DNA of 64,000 nt from Pseudomonas sp. LD120 (GCF_009861525.1 NZ_WVHL01000005.1:1612001-1676000); one strand, 5' to 3'. Shown: positions 16,733-26,540, counted from the stretch's first letter. Numbers and translations are program-made. The notes: generated from the sequence alone by a model not told the origin.

Positions 16733-17860
16733 TTACTGAGGAGAAACTTCGGTTTTTGGTTTGCCGAAGTGCCACTCGTAGACCACGAATTTGAAGTCTT
16801 TCAAGTCGCCTTTGGCGTCGAAGCTCAGGTCGCCAGTGGGGGTTTTGAATGTACCGGCGTGGATGGCGTCGGCCACCTTGGCCGAATCTTCGCTCTTGGC
16901 GTTGGCAATGGCACCGGCGATGACTTCAACGGCGGAGTAGGAAGGGAATACGAAAGGACCGCTAGGGTCTTCTTTCTTGGCTTTGAACGCGTCAGCCAGG
17001 GCGATGTTGGCTGGGTCCTGGTCAAAGGATTTCGGCAGGGTTACCAGCAGGCCTTCGGACGCATCTTTGGCGATCTGCGAAATAGAGTCGTTACCCACGC
17101 CTTCCGGGCCCATGAACTTGGCTTTTAGGCCTTTTTCCTGGGATTGACGCAGGATCAGTCCCAGCTCCGGGTGGTAACCGCCGTAGTAGACGAAGTCGAC
17201 ATTGGCTTGCTTGAGCTTGGCGATCAGCGAAGAGAAGTCCTTGTCGCCGGCATTGATGCCTTCAAACACGGCAACCTTGACGTTTTTCTTCTCCAGGGTC
17301 TGCTTCACGGCGGTGGCGATGCCTTCACCGTACTGTTGCTTGTCGTGGAGCACCGCGACGATTTTCGGCTTCACGTGATCGGCGATGTAGTTACCGGCGG
17401 CTGGGCCTTGGGCGCTGTCCAGGCCGATGGTGCGGAACACCATTTTGTAACCACGGGCGGTGATGTCCGGGCTGGTGGCGGCAGGGGTGATCATCACTAC
17501 GCCTTCATCTTCGTAGATGTCGGATGCTGGCTGAGTCGAGCTGGAGCACAGGTGGCCGACCACGAACTTGACGCCGTCGTTGACCACTTTGTTGGCCACT
17601 GCTACGGCTTGTTTTGGATCACAGGCATCATCGTATTCAACGGCTTCGAGTTGCTTGCCATTGACGCCGCCTTTGGCGTTGATCTGTTCGATGGCCATTT
17701 TCGCGCCACTGAACTGCATGTCGCCGTATTGGGCTACAGGGCCGGTCTTGGGGCCGGCGATACCGATCTTGATGGTGTCAGCTGCGAACGAATGGCTGGC
17801 AACACCGGCCAGGACCATAGCGGCAAACAGTTTGGAAATCTGCTTAGTAGCCTTATTCAT
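16733..17860 (-). CDS. braC: Branched-chain amino-acid binding protein (BraC)
   Basis: Periplasmic Leu/Ile/Val-binding protein of the bra transporter, 375 residues. Residues 1-26 are a Sec signal ending SHSFA. The mature part begins DTIKIGIAGPKTGPVAQYG, followed by MVFRTIGLDSAQGPAAGNY and KIVAVLHDKQQYGEG, all typical of the Peripla_BP_6 family. It lies upstream of braDEFG on the same strand and delivers the amino acid to BraD/BraE. Confidence 0.95.
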   Translation of the reverse strand: MNKATKQISKLFAAMVLAGVASHSFAADTIKIGIAGPKTGPVAQYGDMQFSGAKMAIEQINAKGGVNGKQLEAVEYDDACDPKQAVAVANKVVNDGVKFVVGHLCSSSTQPASDIYEDEGVVMITPAATSPDITARGYKMVFRTIGLDSAQGPAAGNYIADHVKPKIVAVLHDKQQYGEGIATAVKQTLEKKNVKVAVFEGINAGDKDFSSLIAKLKQANVDFVYYGGYHPELGLILRQSQEKGLKAKFMGPEGVGNDSISQIAKDASEGLLVTLPKSFDQDPANIALADAFKAKKEDPSGPFVFPSYSAVEVIAGAIANAKSEDSAKVADAIHAGTFKTPTGDLSFDAKGDLKDFKFVVYEWHFGKPKTEVSPQ

Positions 17861-18199
17861 AGTGCTCCACTCTTACTGTTGTAATTTTTATAGTTCCGGC
17901 GGCCTTAAGTCGCAGAACCGAATCAGATAACTCGCGATATCCGTCGGAAATGCCCCTGGCAACTGTACCGGTACAGTGTAGAGCGCCGGTTGTTCGCTTG
18001 AAAAGCTGGCGGCCGGGGACAAAAACGCGGAGTGTCGCTTAATTGAAAGAAAAAGACAGATATGCGGCGTTGCTTATGCCCGGTTCGACGTCGGACCCTA
18101 GCGCTCCTGAGCTTCTCGATCGGTGACGCATTTGCTTCTGGGTTTTTCTGCCAGAGCTCCGACGCTATGATTGCGCCGATTTCTTTTCTGGACAGGCCC
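17861..18199. other. Divergent intergenic region braC / DUF2288 gene
   Basis: This 339-base region holds the promoters of both genes. It contains a perfect 16-bp palindrome at 17962-17977, listed separately. I see no RNA gene; a short minus-strand frame at 17923-18201 is not supported. Confidence 0.5.
17962..17977. promoter_or_regulatory. Perfect 16-bp palindrome, candidate operator
   Basis: ACTGTACCGGTACAGT is a perfect inverted repeat about 102 bases before the braC start. Its size and place suit a dimeric repressor. CTGT and ACAG are separated by 6 bases, not the 8 of a LexA box, so LexA is unlikely. The binding protein is unknown. Confidence 0.5.
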
Positions 18200-18505
18200 A
18201 TGACTCAAGAACCTAGCACCCTCTATGCCAAGCTGCTTGGCGAGACCGCATCTATCCGTTGGAAGGAACTGGAGCCGTTCTTCGCCAAGGGTGCCCTATT
18301 GTGGGTCGACGCCGACCTGGATCTGATCGAGGCCGCACAGGCCGTGGCGCAGAATCAGGCCGAGAAAGTGGCGGCCTGGCTGGCTGAAGGGAAGGTGGAA
18401 AAACTGTCTGCGACGCGGGCGTCCGATCTGTTTGAGCGTGATCCGAGCTTGTGGGCGGTGGTGGTTTCGCCGTGGATCCTGACCCAGGAAAGGGCGCTGC
18501 GCTGA
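18200..18505 (+). CDS. DUF2288 family protein
   Basis: A small cytosolic protein of 101 residues from the ATG at 18200 (MTQEPSTLYAKLLGETASI). It matches the DUF2288 pattern: WKELEPFFAKGALLWVDADLDLIEAAQAVAQN, then a final ALWAVVVSPWILTQE-like segment (LWAVVVSPWILIQ in most homologues). The function is unknown. A longer frame to 18062 is unlikely because the conserved domain begins at the chosen start. Confidence 0.85.
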   Translation: MTQEPSTLYAKLLGETASIRWKELEPFFAKGALLWVDADLDLIEAAQAVAQNQAEKVAAWLAEGKVEKLSATRASDLFERDPSLWAVVVSPWILTQERALR

Positions 18506-18752
18506 AGGCGTGCGCCGATTTAGTGCGCCCTGTTGTCCGACAAAAGTGTGTAGCCGAGTAACCGTGAATCCAGTGATGGCATCTTGCCGTAGAGAAAGGC
18601 CCCACAAGGGTTTCGGTCAGGGTGACGTTCACGGAAGGGACACAGTTTCAAGCCCGTCCGACGAGCTGCTTAATTGTTTCGTGGTGTGAGCCCATAACCC
18701 GTGCGTCGGCCAGCCGACTCCCGCGCATCAGGGCAATGCCCTTCGCGTCTGC

Positions 18753-18774
18753 AGGAGCCGGCTGGCCGGCGAGG
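18753..18774. repeat. REP element
   Basis: A single REP unit AGGAGCCGGCTGGCCGGCGA lies just downstream of the stop of the tubulin-like gene and matches the units at 5813-5921 and 44685. Confidence 0.7.
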
Positions 18775-18780
18775 CACTGG

Positions 18781-20961
18781 TTAATAGGCGGTCTTGCCCG
18801 TGTGGCTATTGAGGGAGATGACCCGGGTCTTGCCGATGCGGTGACGGTAGATTTCCCGCAGGTACTTGATGGCCTTCTTCACGCAATCGCGCGACAGGCG
18901 GATGTCGTTGATCGAGACGAACTTGTCCTTGTCGTTGATCAGTTCGCGGTATTTCTTCTCGTACATCGGCTTGATCGCGTACCAGTTGGTATCGAGGATC
19001 TTCGCCGGGTTCTCGAATTCGTTGAGCAGATCGTCGATGCGGTCTTCGTCGAATTGCTCGCTGACGATGAAGTCCAGCACCGAGTTGTCCAGGGTGTCGT
19101 CGAAGCGGTACGGATTGCGCGCAAAGCAACGCTTGATAAAGGCCACGATCAGGGTCAGGAAGTCGTCCGACAGGCACGGGCTCTTGGCGATCAGGGTGGT
19201 CAGCGACAGGTTGGCCGAAGCGCCGATCACCAGCGCATAGCGCTTGAGGGTGGTGTTGGGGAACAGGCTGTTGAGGTGGGTCTTGAGCCGGTTCAGGTCC
19301 ATGTAGGACAGCTTGTAGTCCTTGGGCAGGGAGACGATCGATACCACCGACGAGCAGTTCTTGAAGAAGTGCAAGTCGTGCAGCGCCGCCGCGTCATACC
19401 CCGAGGCCTTGTACTGCTCCAGGGCCGCGCGATAGCGCTTGGACTCGATCGGCAGCAGGCTGATGCCTTCAATGGCCTGGGTCACCTTGTTGAAGTGCGG
19501 CAGGTCGATGGAGCGGAAGAACAGGTCGTCGATGTTCAGGCGCTGCGGCTCTTTCTCGAACACCTTGAACTTGTCGCCGGTGGGCACCGGCTGCTCCGGC
19601 ACCACGGATTCGGCGTAGGCGATCGCCACCGGGCCGGCCAGGCTCATGAACAGGTCGTTGGCGTCCAGGCGGATGGTCTCACCGATGTCGATGCCGGCGC
19701 GACGGAAGTAGTTCTGGTCGTAGTCGGTGGTCACTGCCTGGGCAGTGAGGATGTTGAAGATCTGCTGGGAGATGTACTGGTTGGCGTGCTTCTCCATGGC
19801 GTTGACGTCGATGTTCTGGATGTTGCCGTCATCGCTTTCTTCGGCGTAGCGCATGATGTCGTTGGAGATCAGCATCATCGCGTTCCACGGGCGGATGCGG
19901 CCCATGACGCTGGCTTCGCTGCTGTCTTCGTTGTCGAAGTTGTAGGAGAAGTCCCACTCTTCGGACAGGTATTTGCACAGCAGGCGGCCGGCGTTGATGT
20001 GCAGCGCCTCGGACATTTCGCTGCGATGGTCCGAGATGTTCGGCAGCACACAGATGCCGCTGGTGAAAATCGGCTCGAAGACAAAGGAGTGCCCGCTCTT
20101 GCTGTCGTGCTCGTCCATCGGCTTGGTGTCGAAGGTCTTGTTCATGTACGAGTACTGCTGGGCCAGGCCGAACTCCGAGGCCATGCCCGAGCCGGTACCG
20201 CCGCCGGCACTGAAGATCGAGAAGTACAGGCGCGACTGGTTGGCCTTGATCCCGCAGGAATCGATCAGGTACGAGTGGATCATCTTCCAGTCGGGGCTGG
20301 AGAAGCGCTGGGTGTCCTTGTTGAGGATGATCTTGGCCAGGTACTGGCCGAGGATCGGCGCGTTACCGGCGCCACCGGCGTGGACTTCCGAGAGGTCCAT
20401 GATCTTCATCTTGCTGTAGTCGCGGATGAAACCGCTTTTTTCACCCTTGCGCGAGAAGCGGATGCGCCCGGCGATGTCCTTGTCCAGGTCGCCGAGCATC
20501 ACCAGCGGCTCCACCAGGAACACTGGCTTACTGGCCTTGCTCTGGCCCAGGCGCAGGTTCTGGCGGATCCACTGGGCGGGGCTGTAGTTGCCCTCGTAGG
20601 GTTTGTCTTCGTTGTTGAATTCGTTGAGGTAGAACTTGCGCGCGTTGTACACCAGCTCCGCGACATCCAGAGCGATGTTGGAACCGCAGCGACCCAGGCC
20701 GATCAGGCACACCGACGGGAATTCCTGGTCGCGACGGCTCTCCTGCTCGCCTTCCTGGTGTGGTGGGCGCGGGAACACGGTATCGCGCAGGCCGTCGAGG
20801 TTATCGAGGATGCGGTCGGTATTGGTTTCGGTGAAGTACAGGTATTGCTGGGTCGACAGGGGGCGTGAACTGGGCAACGGCTTTGTATCTGAATGGCTCG
20901 ATGGGGTGGCGCTCAGCGTGATCTCGGAAACTGCGTTGGCAGGGGGGGTTTTAGAAGTCAT
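18781..20961 (-). CDS. Tubulin/FtsZ-fold GTPase-like protein
   Basis: A 726-residue protein that is not FtsZ but carries the tubulin nucleotide motifs. Residues 1-80 are a Ser/Pro-rich, probably disordered leader. SVCLIGLGRCGSNIALDVAE (83-102) matches the first nucleotide loop, VHAGGAGNAP (193-202) a second glycine loop, and FSAGGGTGSGMASEFG (250-265) the tubulin signature GGGTGSG that grips the GTP phosphates. The remaining 460 residues are charged and lack FtsZ C-terminal features. It fits the tubulin_2-like group of bacterial proteins of unknown role. The gene stands alone; a large opposite-strand frame over the same bases is an artefact. Confidence 0.8.
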   Translation of the reverse strand: MTSKTPPANAVSEITLSATPSSHSDTKPLPSSRPLSTQQYLYFTETNTDRILDNLDGLRDTVFPRPPHQEGEQESRRDQEFPSVCLIGLGRCGSNIALDVAELVYNARKFYLNEFNNEDKPYEGNYSPAQWIRQNLRLGQSKASKPVFLVEPLVMLGDLDKDIAGRIRFSRKGEKSGFIRDYSKMKIMDLSEVHAGGAGNAPILGQYLAKIILNKDTQRFSSPDWKMIHSYLIDSCGIKANQSRLYFSIFSAGGGTGSGMASEFGLAQQYSYMNKTFDTKPMDEHDSKSGHSFVFEPIFTSGICVLPNISDHRSEMSEALHINAGRLLCKYLSEEWDFSYNFDNEDSSEASVMGRIRPWNAMMLISNDIMRYAEESDDGNIQNIDVNAMEKHANQYISQQIFNILTAQAVTTDYDQNYFRRAGIDIGETIRLDANDLFMSLAGPVAIAYAESVVPEQPVPTGDKFKVFEKEPQRLNIDDLFFRSIDLPHFNKVTQAIEGISLLPIESKRYRAALEQYKASGYDAAALHDLHFFKNCSSVVSIVSLPKDYKLSYMDLNRLKTHLNSLFPNTTLKRYALVIGASANLSLTTLIAKSPCLSDDFLTLIVAFIKRCFARNPYRFDDTLDNSVLDFIVSEQFDEDRIDDLLNEFENPAKILDTNWYAIKPMYEKKYRELINDKDKFVSINDIRLSRDCVKKAIKYLREIYRHRIGKTRVISLNSHTGKTAY

Positions 20962-21159
20962 TGTGCGCCATATGCCTTGTCAGGTTAGCTCGTGGACGAG
21001 GGGTCGTCGAACCATCACGGAATGGGACCTCGTCACTGCGTGGAACGCGAATGTTGCCCTGGGCGTCGACCTGTTGTTTGCACGACGCAGGGGTGAATCT
21101 TTACCTTAATTCTGATGAATCGGCCAATACTCGGTGATCTTTAATCAAATGAGGGCAAT

Positions 21160-22056
21160 ATGATGTCAGCGTTACCTTCTCTCGGGTTTGCCGGAATTGG
21201 TCTGATGGGCCTGCCCATGTGCCAGCGTCTGCTGGCGGCGGGCTATTCGCTGACGGTGTGGAACCGCAACCCGCAAAAGTGTGCGCCTCTGGTGGCCGCC
21301 GGAGCACGGCAAGTTGCCACTGCGGCGCAACTGTGCGAGCACGCGGACCTGGTGCTGCTGTGTCTGGCCAATACCGAAGTGGTGCGCGAGGTGGTGTTTG
21401 CTCAAGAGGGGATCGCCCAAGGCGCCCGGGCCGGGCAATTGCTCCTGGACCTGTCCAGCCTGGAACCCACCGCCACTCGGGAAATGGCCGCAGCGCTGGC
21501 TCGCGACACCGGCATGACTTGGGTCGATGCGCCGGTTTCCGGTGGAACCTCCGGCGCCGAGTCCGGCAGCCTGGCGATCATGGTGGGCGGCGAGGCTGCG
21601 GACGTCGAACGGGTTCGCCCGGTGCTATTGGCCTTGGGGCAGCGGGTGACGCACATGGGGGCGGTGGGGGCCGGGCAGGTGAGCAAAGTCTGTAACCAGA
21701 TGATTGTCGCCTGCAATGCCCTGGTGATTGCCGAGGTGGTGGCCTTGGCCGAGCGCTCGGGTGTCGATGCCAGCTTGATCGCCGAGGCGCTGGCCGGTGG
21801 CTTCGCTGACTCCAAGCCGCTGCAGATCCTCGCCCCGCAAATGGCCGAAAGCCGTTTTGAACCGGTGAAATGGCATGTGCGGACCCTGCTCAAGGACCTC
21901 GATGGCGCGGTGAAGTTTGCTCGGGAGCAGGGTTCGGCAACGCCAATCAGCGGGTTAGCTGCGCAGTTGATGCGTCTGCATGGTGGGCAGGGCTTTCTGG
22001 AAAAGGACCCCGCGACCCTGGTCGCTCTGTATCGGGATCCGGTTTCTGCGAATTGA
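21160..22056 (+). CDS. NAD(P)-dependent beta-hydroxyacid dehydrogenase
   Basis: A 298-residue member of the 3-hydroxyisobutyrate / tartronate semialdehyde reductase family. LGFAGIGLMGLPMCQRLLAAG (9-29) is the Rossmann motif GxGxMGxP. VDAPVSGGTSGAESGSLAIM is the family substrate motif, and GAGQVSKVCNQMIVACN carries the catalytic Lys and the Asn. The substrate (3-hydroxyisobutyrate, glyoxylate derivative or 2-hydroxy-3-oxopropionate) is not predictable. The 3' end overlaps the opposite broken MHYT-GGDEF-EAL gene by about 110 bases. Confidence 0.92.
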   Translation: MMSALPSLGFAGIGLMGLPMCQRLLAAGYSLTVWNRNPQKCAPLVAAGARQVATAAQLCEHADLVLLCLANTEVVREVVFAQEGIAQGARAGQLLLDLSSLEPTATREMAAALARDTGMTWVDAPVSGGTSGAESGSLAIMVGGEAADVERVRPVLLALGQRVTHMGAVGAGQVSKVCNQMIVACNALVIAEVVALAERSGVDASLIAEALAGGFADSKPLQILAPQMAESRFEPVKWHVRTLLKDLDGAVKFAREQGSATPISGLAAQLMRLHGGQGFLEKDPATLVALYRDPVSAN

Positions 22057-24228
22057 TGGGCGCCGGGCTATGGCGCTGGTTGAGCTCATCCAGCACTCCT
22101 TGTAGCTCAGGCAACGGCACCGGGCGGCTGAGCAGATAGCCCTGTAGATAGTCGCAGCCGCAGCGTTCGAGGATCTGTTGCTGTTCTGCGGTTTCGACTC
22201 CTTCGGTGACCACTTGCAAGTGCAAGGTATGGGCCATGACGATGATCGCCTGGACGATCTCCATGTCCTGGGTTGATTTGGCGATGTCCTGGATGAACGA
22301 ACGATCGATCTTCAAGGTATTCAGGGGCAGGCGCTTGAGGTAGGCCAAGGATGAATAGCCGGTGCCAAAGTCGTCGATCGACAGCGATACGCCCAAGCTA
22401 CGGATCTGCTTGAGCAGAGCCAGGGTGCTGGCAATATTGCCCATCAGGGCGTTTTCGGTGACTTCCAGCTCCAGGCGATGGGGCACTACCTGGGCCGCGT
22501 CCGGGCGCTTTCGATTTCTCCGGGCAAGTCTTCACGGGTCAGGTTCAGAGCGGAGCAATTGACCGCAATCTTCAGGTCACCGCAGCCTTGGCGCGACAAG
22601 TAGGCCAGGTCCTCGCATGCCTTGCGCAGGACCCAGTTGTCTAATTCCGCGATCATTCCGTTGGCTTCGGCAATGTTGATGAAGCGATCCGGGGCCAGCA
22701 GTCCGTGTTGCGGGTGTTGCCAGCGAATCAGGGCTTCGAGCTTGGTGACCCTGGCGCTCCTGAGGTCGTAGATCGGTTGGTAATACAGCAGCAGCTCTTG
22801 ATCGTCGCGCAGCGCGTTGCGCAACTCCTCTTCCAGTTGCAGTTCGAGGGTGGCGCGGGTTTTCAGTGTCGAGCTGAAGAAGTGCAGGCTGTTGCGTCCG
22901 GCATCTTTGGATTGATACAGCGCCAGGTCGGCGTTCTTCAGCAATTCATCGCAGGTCTCACCGTCGTCGGGAAAAATACTGATGCCGATGCTGGTGGTCA
23001 TGACCATGCGCCGTCCTGCCAGCTCGATCGGCTCTTTCATTCTTTGCATGATGCGTCGCGCCATCTGCTGGGCTTCATCACGTTGGCGCAGATTGACCAG
23101 AATGCAGAATTCATCGCCGCCCAGGCGCGCCACCACATCTTCATGGCAACGGGTTGAACTCTTGATGTGCCCGGCAATGGCCTTGAGCAATTCATCTCCG
23201 GCGTCGTGGCCGAGGCTGTCGTTGATGCGCTTGAAGTGATCGATGTCGAGGAATATCACTGCCAGCATGCCGCCGAAGGTACTCGCCTCCATGAGCTTTT
23301 CCGCGAACAGCTGATTGAAACCGCGACGATTGATCAAGTTGGTCAGAGCATCGTAATGGGCCACCTGTAGCAGGGAAAACCGGGCCTGGTCCAATTGCGA
23401 GAGCAGGGCATTGACCCGCCGCAGATCCCGTTCCTTTTGTTGCAGTTTCTTATCCGCCACGGCGGCGCTGATCATGCTGGCGATGATCAACAGGCTGATC
23501 ACACTGAGGGTCAGCCCCAGTTGCAGGTGGCTGTTGGGCACTAGCGCCGAGGGTGGGCTGCCAGCGGGCAGCACCAGGCTGATCGACCTGGCTTCGGTGA
23601 AATGCAGCAGCATGATGAGGCCCGCGAGCGCCAGGCTACTGGTGTACTTGCGCAATTGATGAAACATCCCGCTGCCCTCGCGCAGGTGGCGCGAGAGCAG
23701 CAATAACGCCAGGCTGCACCCGATCGCCAACAGCAGTGACAGCCCTATGAGTTGTGGCTGGTAGAACACATGGGCGCTGGTGCGCAGGGCCGCGATGCCC
23801 ATGTAGTGCATGCCGCAGATGCCCAGGCCGATGCTCAGCGCCGCACCGCCGTAGCGCCAGGGCGACAATTGTTCGTGACTCAGGGCGTTCATCACCAGCC
23901 AGGCAGTGGCCAAGGCAATCGGCAGGGAAATCAGGATCAACGGCAGGTGGTAGTGAGTATTCAGCGGTACTTCGAGCGCCAGTATGGCGATGAAGTGCAC
24001 GCTCCACAGACCGGCAGCTAGGCAACCAGCGCCCAGCCAGCGCCACAGGCGTTGGCGATTCGGTCGTTCAGCGTGGCTGACACGTTCGGCCATGTCCTGG
24101 GTGGCAAAGCTGGTGGCACAAGCCACCAGGTACGCCAGTAGCACCAGCACCGGGTAGTGGGTGCACTGCAGGATGACCTGCCCGCTGTCTGGTAGCTCAG
24201 TTATGAAATGCAGACCCAGCCAGTCCAT
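21947..24228 (-). pseudogene. MHYT-GGDEF-EAL protein gene with an apparent frameshift
   Basis: A c-di-GMP signalling protein split in two frames. Bases 24228-22486 encode residues 1-580: membrane MHYT sensor domain (SVHFIAILALE, CGMHYMGIAAL), intact diguanylate cyclase (RLGGDEFCILV) and the start of an EAL domain (LEALIRWQHPQHG). After GEIESA the frame shifts and stops at TAG; the minus-strand continuation encodes PHRLELEVTENALMG, IDDFGTGYSSLAYLK and VVTEGVETAEQ. One missing base near the CCC run at about 22503-22508 explains it. Either the EAL domain is lost or it is a sequence error. The architecture resembles MucR or NbdA of P. aeruginosa. Confidence 0.85.
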
Positions 24229-24370
24229 AGCATGCCCATCTCTGAGTCATGTGGCGGCGGCGGACCCGCGTGCCAACGAGTGTCTGGAGTATAGAAGGCA
24301 CTCGGTCTCAGGAACTGGAGGTGGCACTTTGCCGCCAATGATTTGCTGATGGGGCCTATCGCCAATAGTG

Positions 24371-24751
24371 CTAAGCGCTTTTCTCATACCAAGGTTCGTA
24401 ATCCGTGGGCTCCAGAGGCGCCAGGCCGAAGGCGGCTCGGGCGGCATCGCAGTCGCTATTGTGCTGGCCGTCGGCCCAGGAGGCTTCGAATTCGCGGCAT
24501 GGGCTGGAGCGTTGCTCATAGATCGAGCAGCTCACGCCTTTACCAACCTCGCCCTCCAGGGAGACGCAGCGCGGTGATTTACAGTCGGTGCCGAGCATGG
24601 CTACCCGAGTGGGACTGATGCTTTGCACCAGATCATCGGGGACCGTGCCACCGGAAGAGGCGCATTCGCCCCAGAAAAAAGACACACGAAAGTATGAACA
24701 GCAGGCACCGCAATTCAGACACGGACTGGCTTCGGACATGGGCGTATTCAA
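24371..24751 (-). CDS. YkgJ-family cysteine cluster protein
   Basis: A 126-residue (or 122 from the Met at 24739) protein with the YkgJ pattern: CLNCGACCSYFRVSFFWGEC near the N-terminus, then DCKSPRCVSLEG, VSCSIYEQRSSPCREF and a final DCDAAR. The Cys set is thought to bind zinc or iron-sulfur; the function is not known. It lies alone upstream of a MFS gene on the opposite strand. Confidence 0.88.
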   Translation of the reverse strand: MNTPMSEASPCLNCGACCSYFRVSFFWGECASSGGTVPDDLVQSISPTRVAMLGTDCKSPRCVSLEGEVGKGVSCSIYEQRSSPCREFEASWADGQHNSDCDAARAAFGLAPLEPTDYEPWYEKSA

Positions 24752-25067
24752 AGGGAGAGGGAAGGGTAGGGGGGGCAGGCAAGGCCGCTATTCTAGGCTT
24801 CCTATCGGCCTTGGGAAGGGGGCGCGTCAGGTATTTTTTCAGCCTCGGCCAAGCCCTTGAAAAGACTGGGAAACGCCTGGATAACGCGGGCTTTGGTGCA
24901 GGTTGGAGGGGCGTTTCGCCGCAGGTTGAGAGGGCGGCGCTGGAGCGTGGCCGCGATGGTTGGATATCAGGGTGGCGAATGATCACAGACAGTTCGCGGA
25001 GGCCTGACTAGATTGCAGCTTCCAGGCTCGCTTGCGTCTGGCCGAATAACAACAAAGAGATCGACCC
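24752..25067. other. Intergenic region YkgJ gene / MFS gene
   Basis: A 316-base divergent region that should hold the promoters of both neighbours. I recognise no operator, RNA or repeat in it. The frames on both strands look like chance. Confidence 0.4.
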
Positions 25068-26414
25068 ATGGATAACTCGACTCAAGCGGCAAATGCCTGG
25101 CGCATCCTGTTCCTGTTGTTTTTGGCAAACCTGTTCAACTTCTTCGACCGCACCATCCCGGCCATCATCATCGAGCCAATCCGCATGGAGTGGCACCTGA
25201 GTGACTTCCAGCTGGGGATCATCGGCACGGCCTTCACCATCGTCTACGCCATCGCCGGTCTGCCTTTGGGGCGCCTGGCCGACACCGGCTCGCGCAGCAA
25301 GCTGATGGGCTGGGGGCTGACGGTATGGAGCGGGCTGACCGCGGTCAACGGCATGGTCGGCAGCTTCTGGAGCTTTTTGCTGGTGCGCATGGGCGTGGGC
25401 ATTGGCGAAGCCAGCTATGCACCGGCCGCCAACTCGCTGATCGGCGACCTGTTTCCCGCTCACCGCCGAGCCCGGGCCATGGGGATCTTTATGCTCGGCC
25501 TGCCCCTGGGGCTGGTGCTGGCGTTTTTTACCATCGGCGCCATGGTCAAGGCCTTCGACAGCTGGCGAGCGCCATTTTTTATCGCGGCGGTGCCGGGGTT
25601 GGTGCTGGCGGTGTTCATGTTCTTCATCAAGGAGCCCAAGCGCGGCGCGGCGGAAGCGGTGAAGGTGGCGCAAGTACCTATCGACCGACCGATTCGCCGA
25701 GTGCTGGCGATCCCGACCTTTCTTTGGCTGACCCTGGCCGGGCTGACCTTTAACTTCGCCACTTACGCCTGCAACTCGTTCCTGGTGCCGATGCTCCAGC
25801 GTTACTTCCTCATGCCCTTGCAGGAGGCAGCCATGGCGACGGGGCTGATTGTCGGTGTCACCGGGTTGGTGGGTTTGACCCTGGGCGGCTGGGTCGCCGA
25901 CAAGATCCATCAACGGGTTGCCAACGGCCGCCTGCTGTTCGCCGCCTGCAGCCTGATCATTTCGACCTTGGCCACCGGCTGGGCGCTGCATGCCGGGCGC
26001 GTCGAGATCGGGGTGTTTGTCGCGGTGTTCAGCGTCGGCTGGCTGTTTGCCTACAACTTTTACACCTGCGTCTATACCGCCTTGCAGGACGTGGTCGAAC
26101 CCCGTTTGCGGGCCACGGCCATGGCCTTGTTTTTCGCCGGCCTGTACCTGTTGGGCGGTGGCCTGGGGCCAGTGGTGGTCGGTGCGCTGTCGGATCACTT
26201 CGCCCACTCGGCGATGTATGCCGCCGGTGCCGAGCTGATGACCGAGGAGTTCAAGGCCATCGGTCTGCACGACGCCATGTACCTGATTCCGGTGGCGCTG
26301 TTTCTGACCCTGCTGTTTTTGTTCCAGGCCGCCCGTTGCTTTGTTGGCGATGCCCAGCGCATGAAGGACGGTTTGGCGCTGGCCGCGCCTGGACCCCGTG
26401 CACTGGCGGTCTGA
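25068..26414 (+). CDS. MFS transporter, Spinster-like
   Basis: A 448-residue 12-helix carrier. N-terminal WRILFLLFLANLFNFFDRTIPAII matches Spinster-type MFS proteins. The A-motif GLPLGRLADTGSRSKLMGWG follows helix 2 and RMGVGIGEASYAPAANSLIGDLFP is the conserved helix 4-5 stretch. Spinster-like carriers move lipids, sugars or organic acids; no substrate can be named. The gene stands alone, ends before REP-like sequence and shares a terminator at 26581 with rapA. Confidence 0.88.
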   Translation: MDNSTQAANAWRILFLLFLANLFNFFDRTIPAIIIEPIRMEWHLSDFQLGIIGTAFTIVYAIAGLPLGRLADTGSRSKLMGWGLTVWSGLTAVNGMVGSFWSFLLVRMGVGIGEASYAPAANSLIGDLFPAHRRARAMGIFMLGLPLGLVLAFFTIGAMVKAFDSWRAPFFIAAVPGLVLAVFMFFIKEPKRGAAEAVKVAQVPIDRPIRRVLAIPTFLWLTLAGLTFNFATYACNSFLVPMLQRYFLMPLQEAAMATGLIVGVTGLVGLTLGGWVADKIHQRVANGRLLFAACSLIISTLATGWALHAGRVEIGVFVAVFSVGWLFAYNFYTCVYTALQDVVEPRLRATAMALFFAGLYLLGGGLGPVVVGALSDHFAHSAMYAAGAELMTEEFKAIGLHDAMYLIPVALFLTLLFLFQAARCFVGDAQRMKDGLALAAPGPRALAV

Positions 26415-26433
26415 GCTTGGACACCGCCCCATC

Positions 26434-26540
26434 TGTAGGCGCCGGCTTGTTCGGTGAGGAGAGCGAAGAGTGCGAAAGAGGCTGAGGCCGGGTGGCGCTG
26501 CGCGGCGAGCCTTCACGGATAAGCCCGCTCCTTCACAAGG
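26434..26540. repeat. Degenerate REP pair
   Basis: A degenerate REP-like unit TGTAGGCGCCGGCTTGTTCG near 26434 faces an inverted one, GATAAGCCCGCTCCTTCACA near 26518. They lie between the convergent MFS and rapA genes. Confidence 0.4.

Noticed and set aside
17962..17977. LexA (SOS) box before braC
   Set aside because: CTGT and ACAG are separated by 6 bases rather than 8, so it is not a normal LexA site.
18622..20868. 748-residue open frame on the plus strand over the tubulin-like gene
   Set aside because: It is antisense to a protein with clear GTPase motifs, and its translation is a His/Val/Gln/Asp-rich sequence typical of a mirrored high-GC frame.
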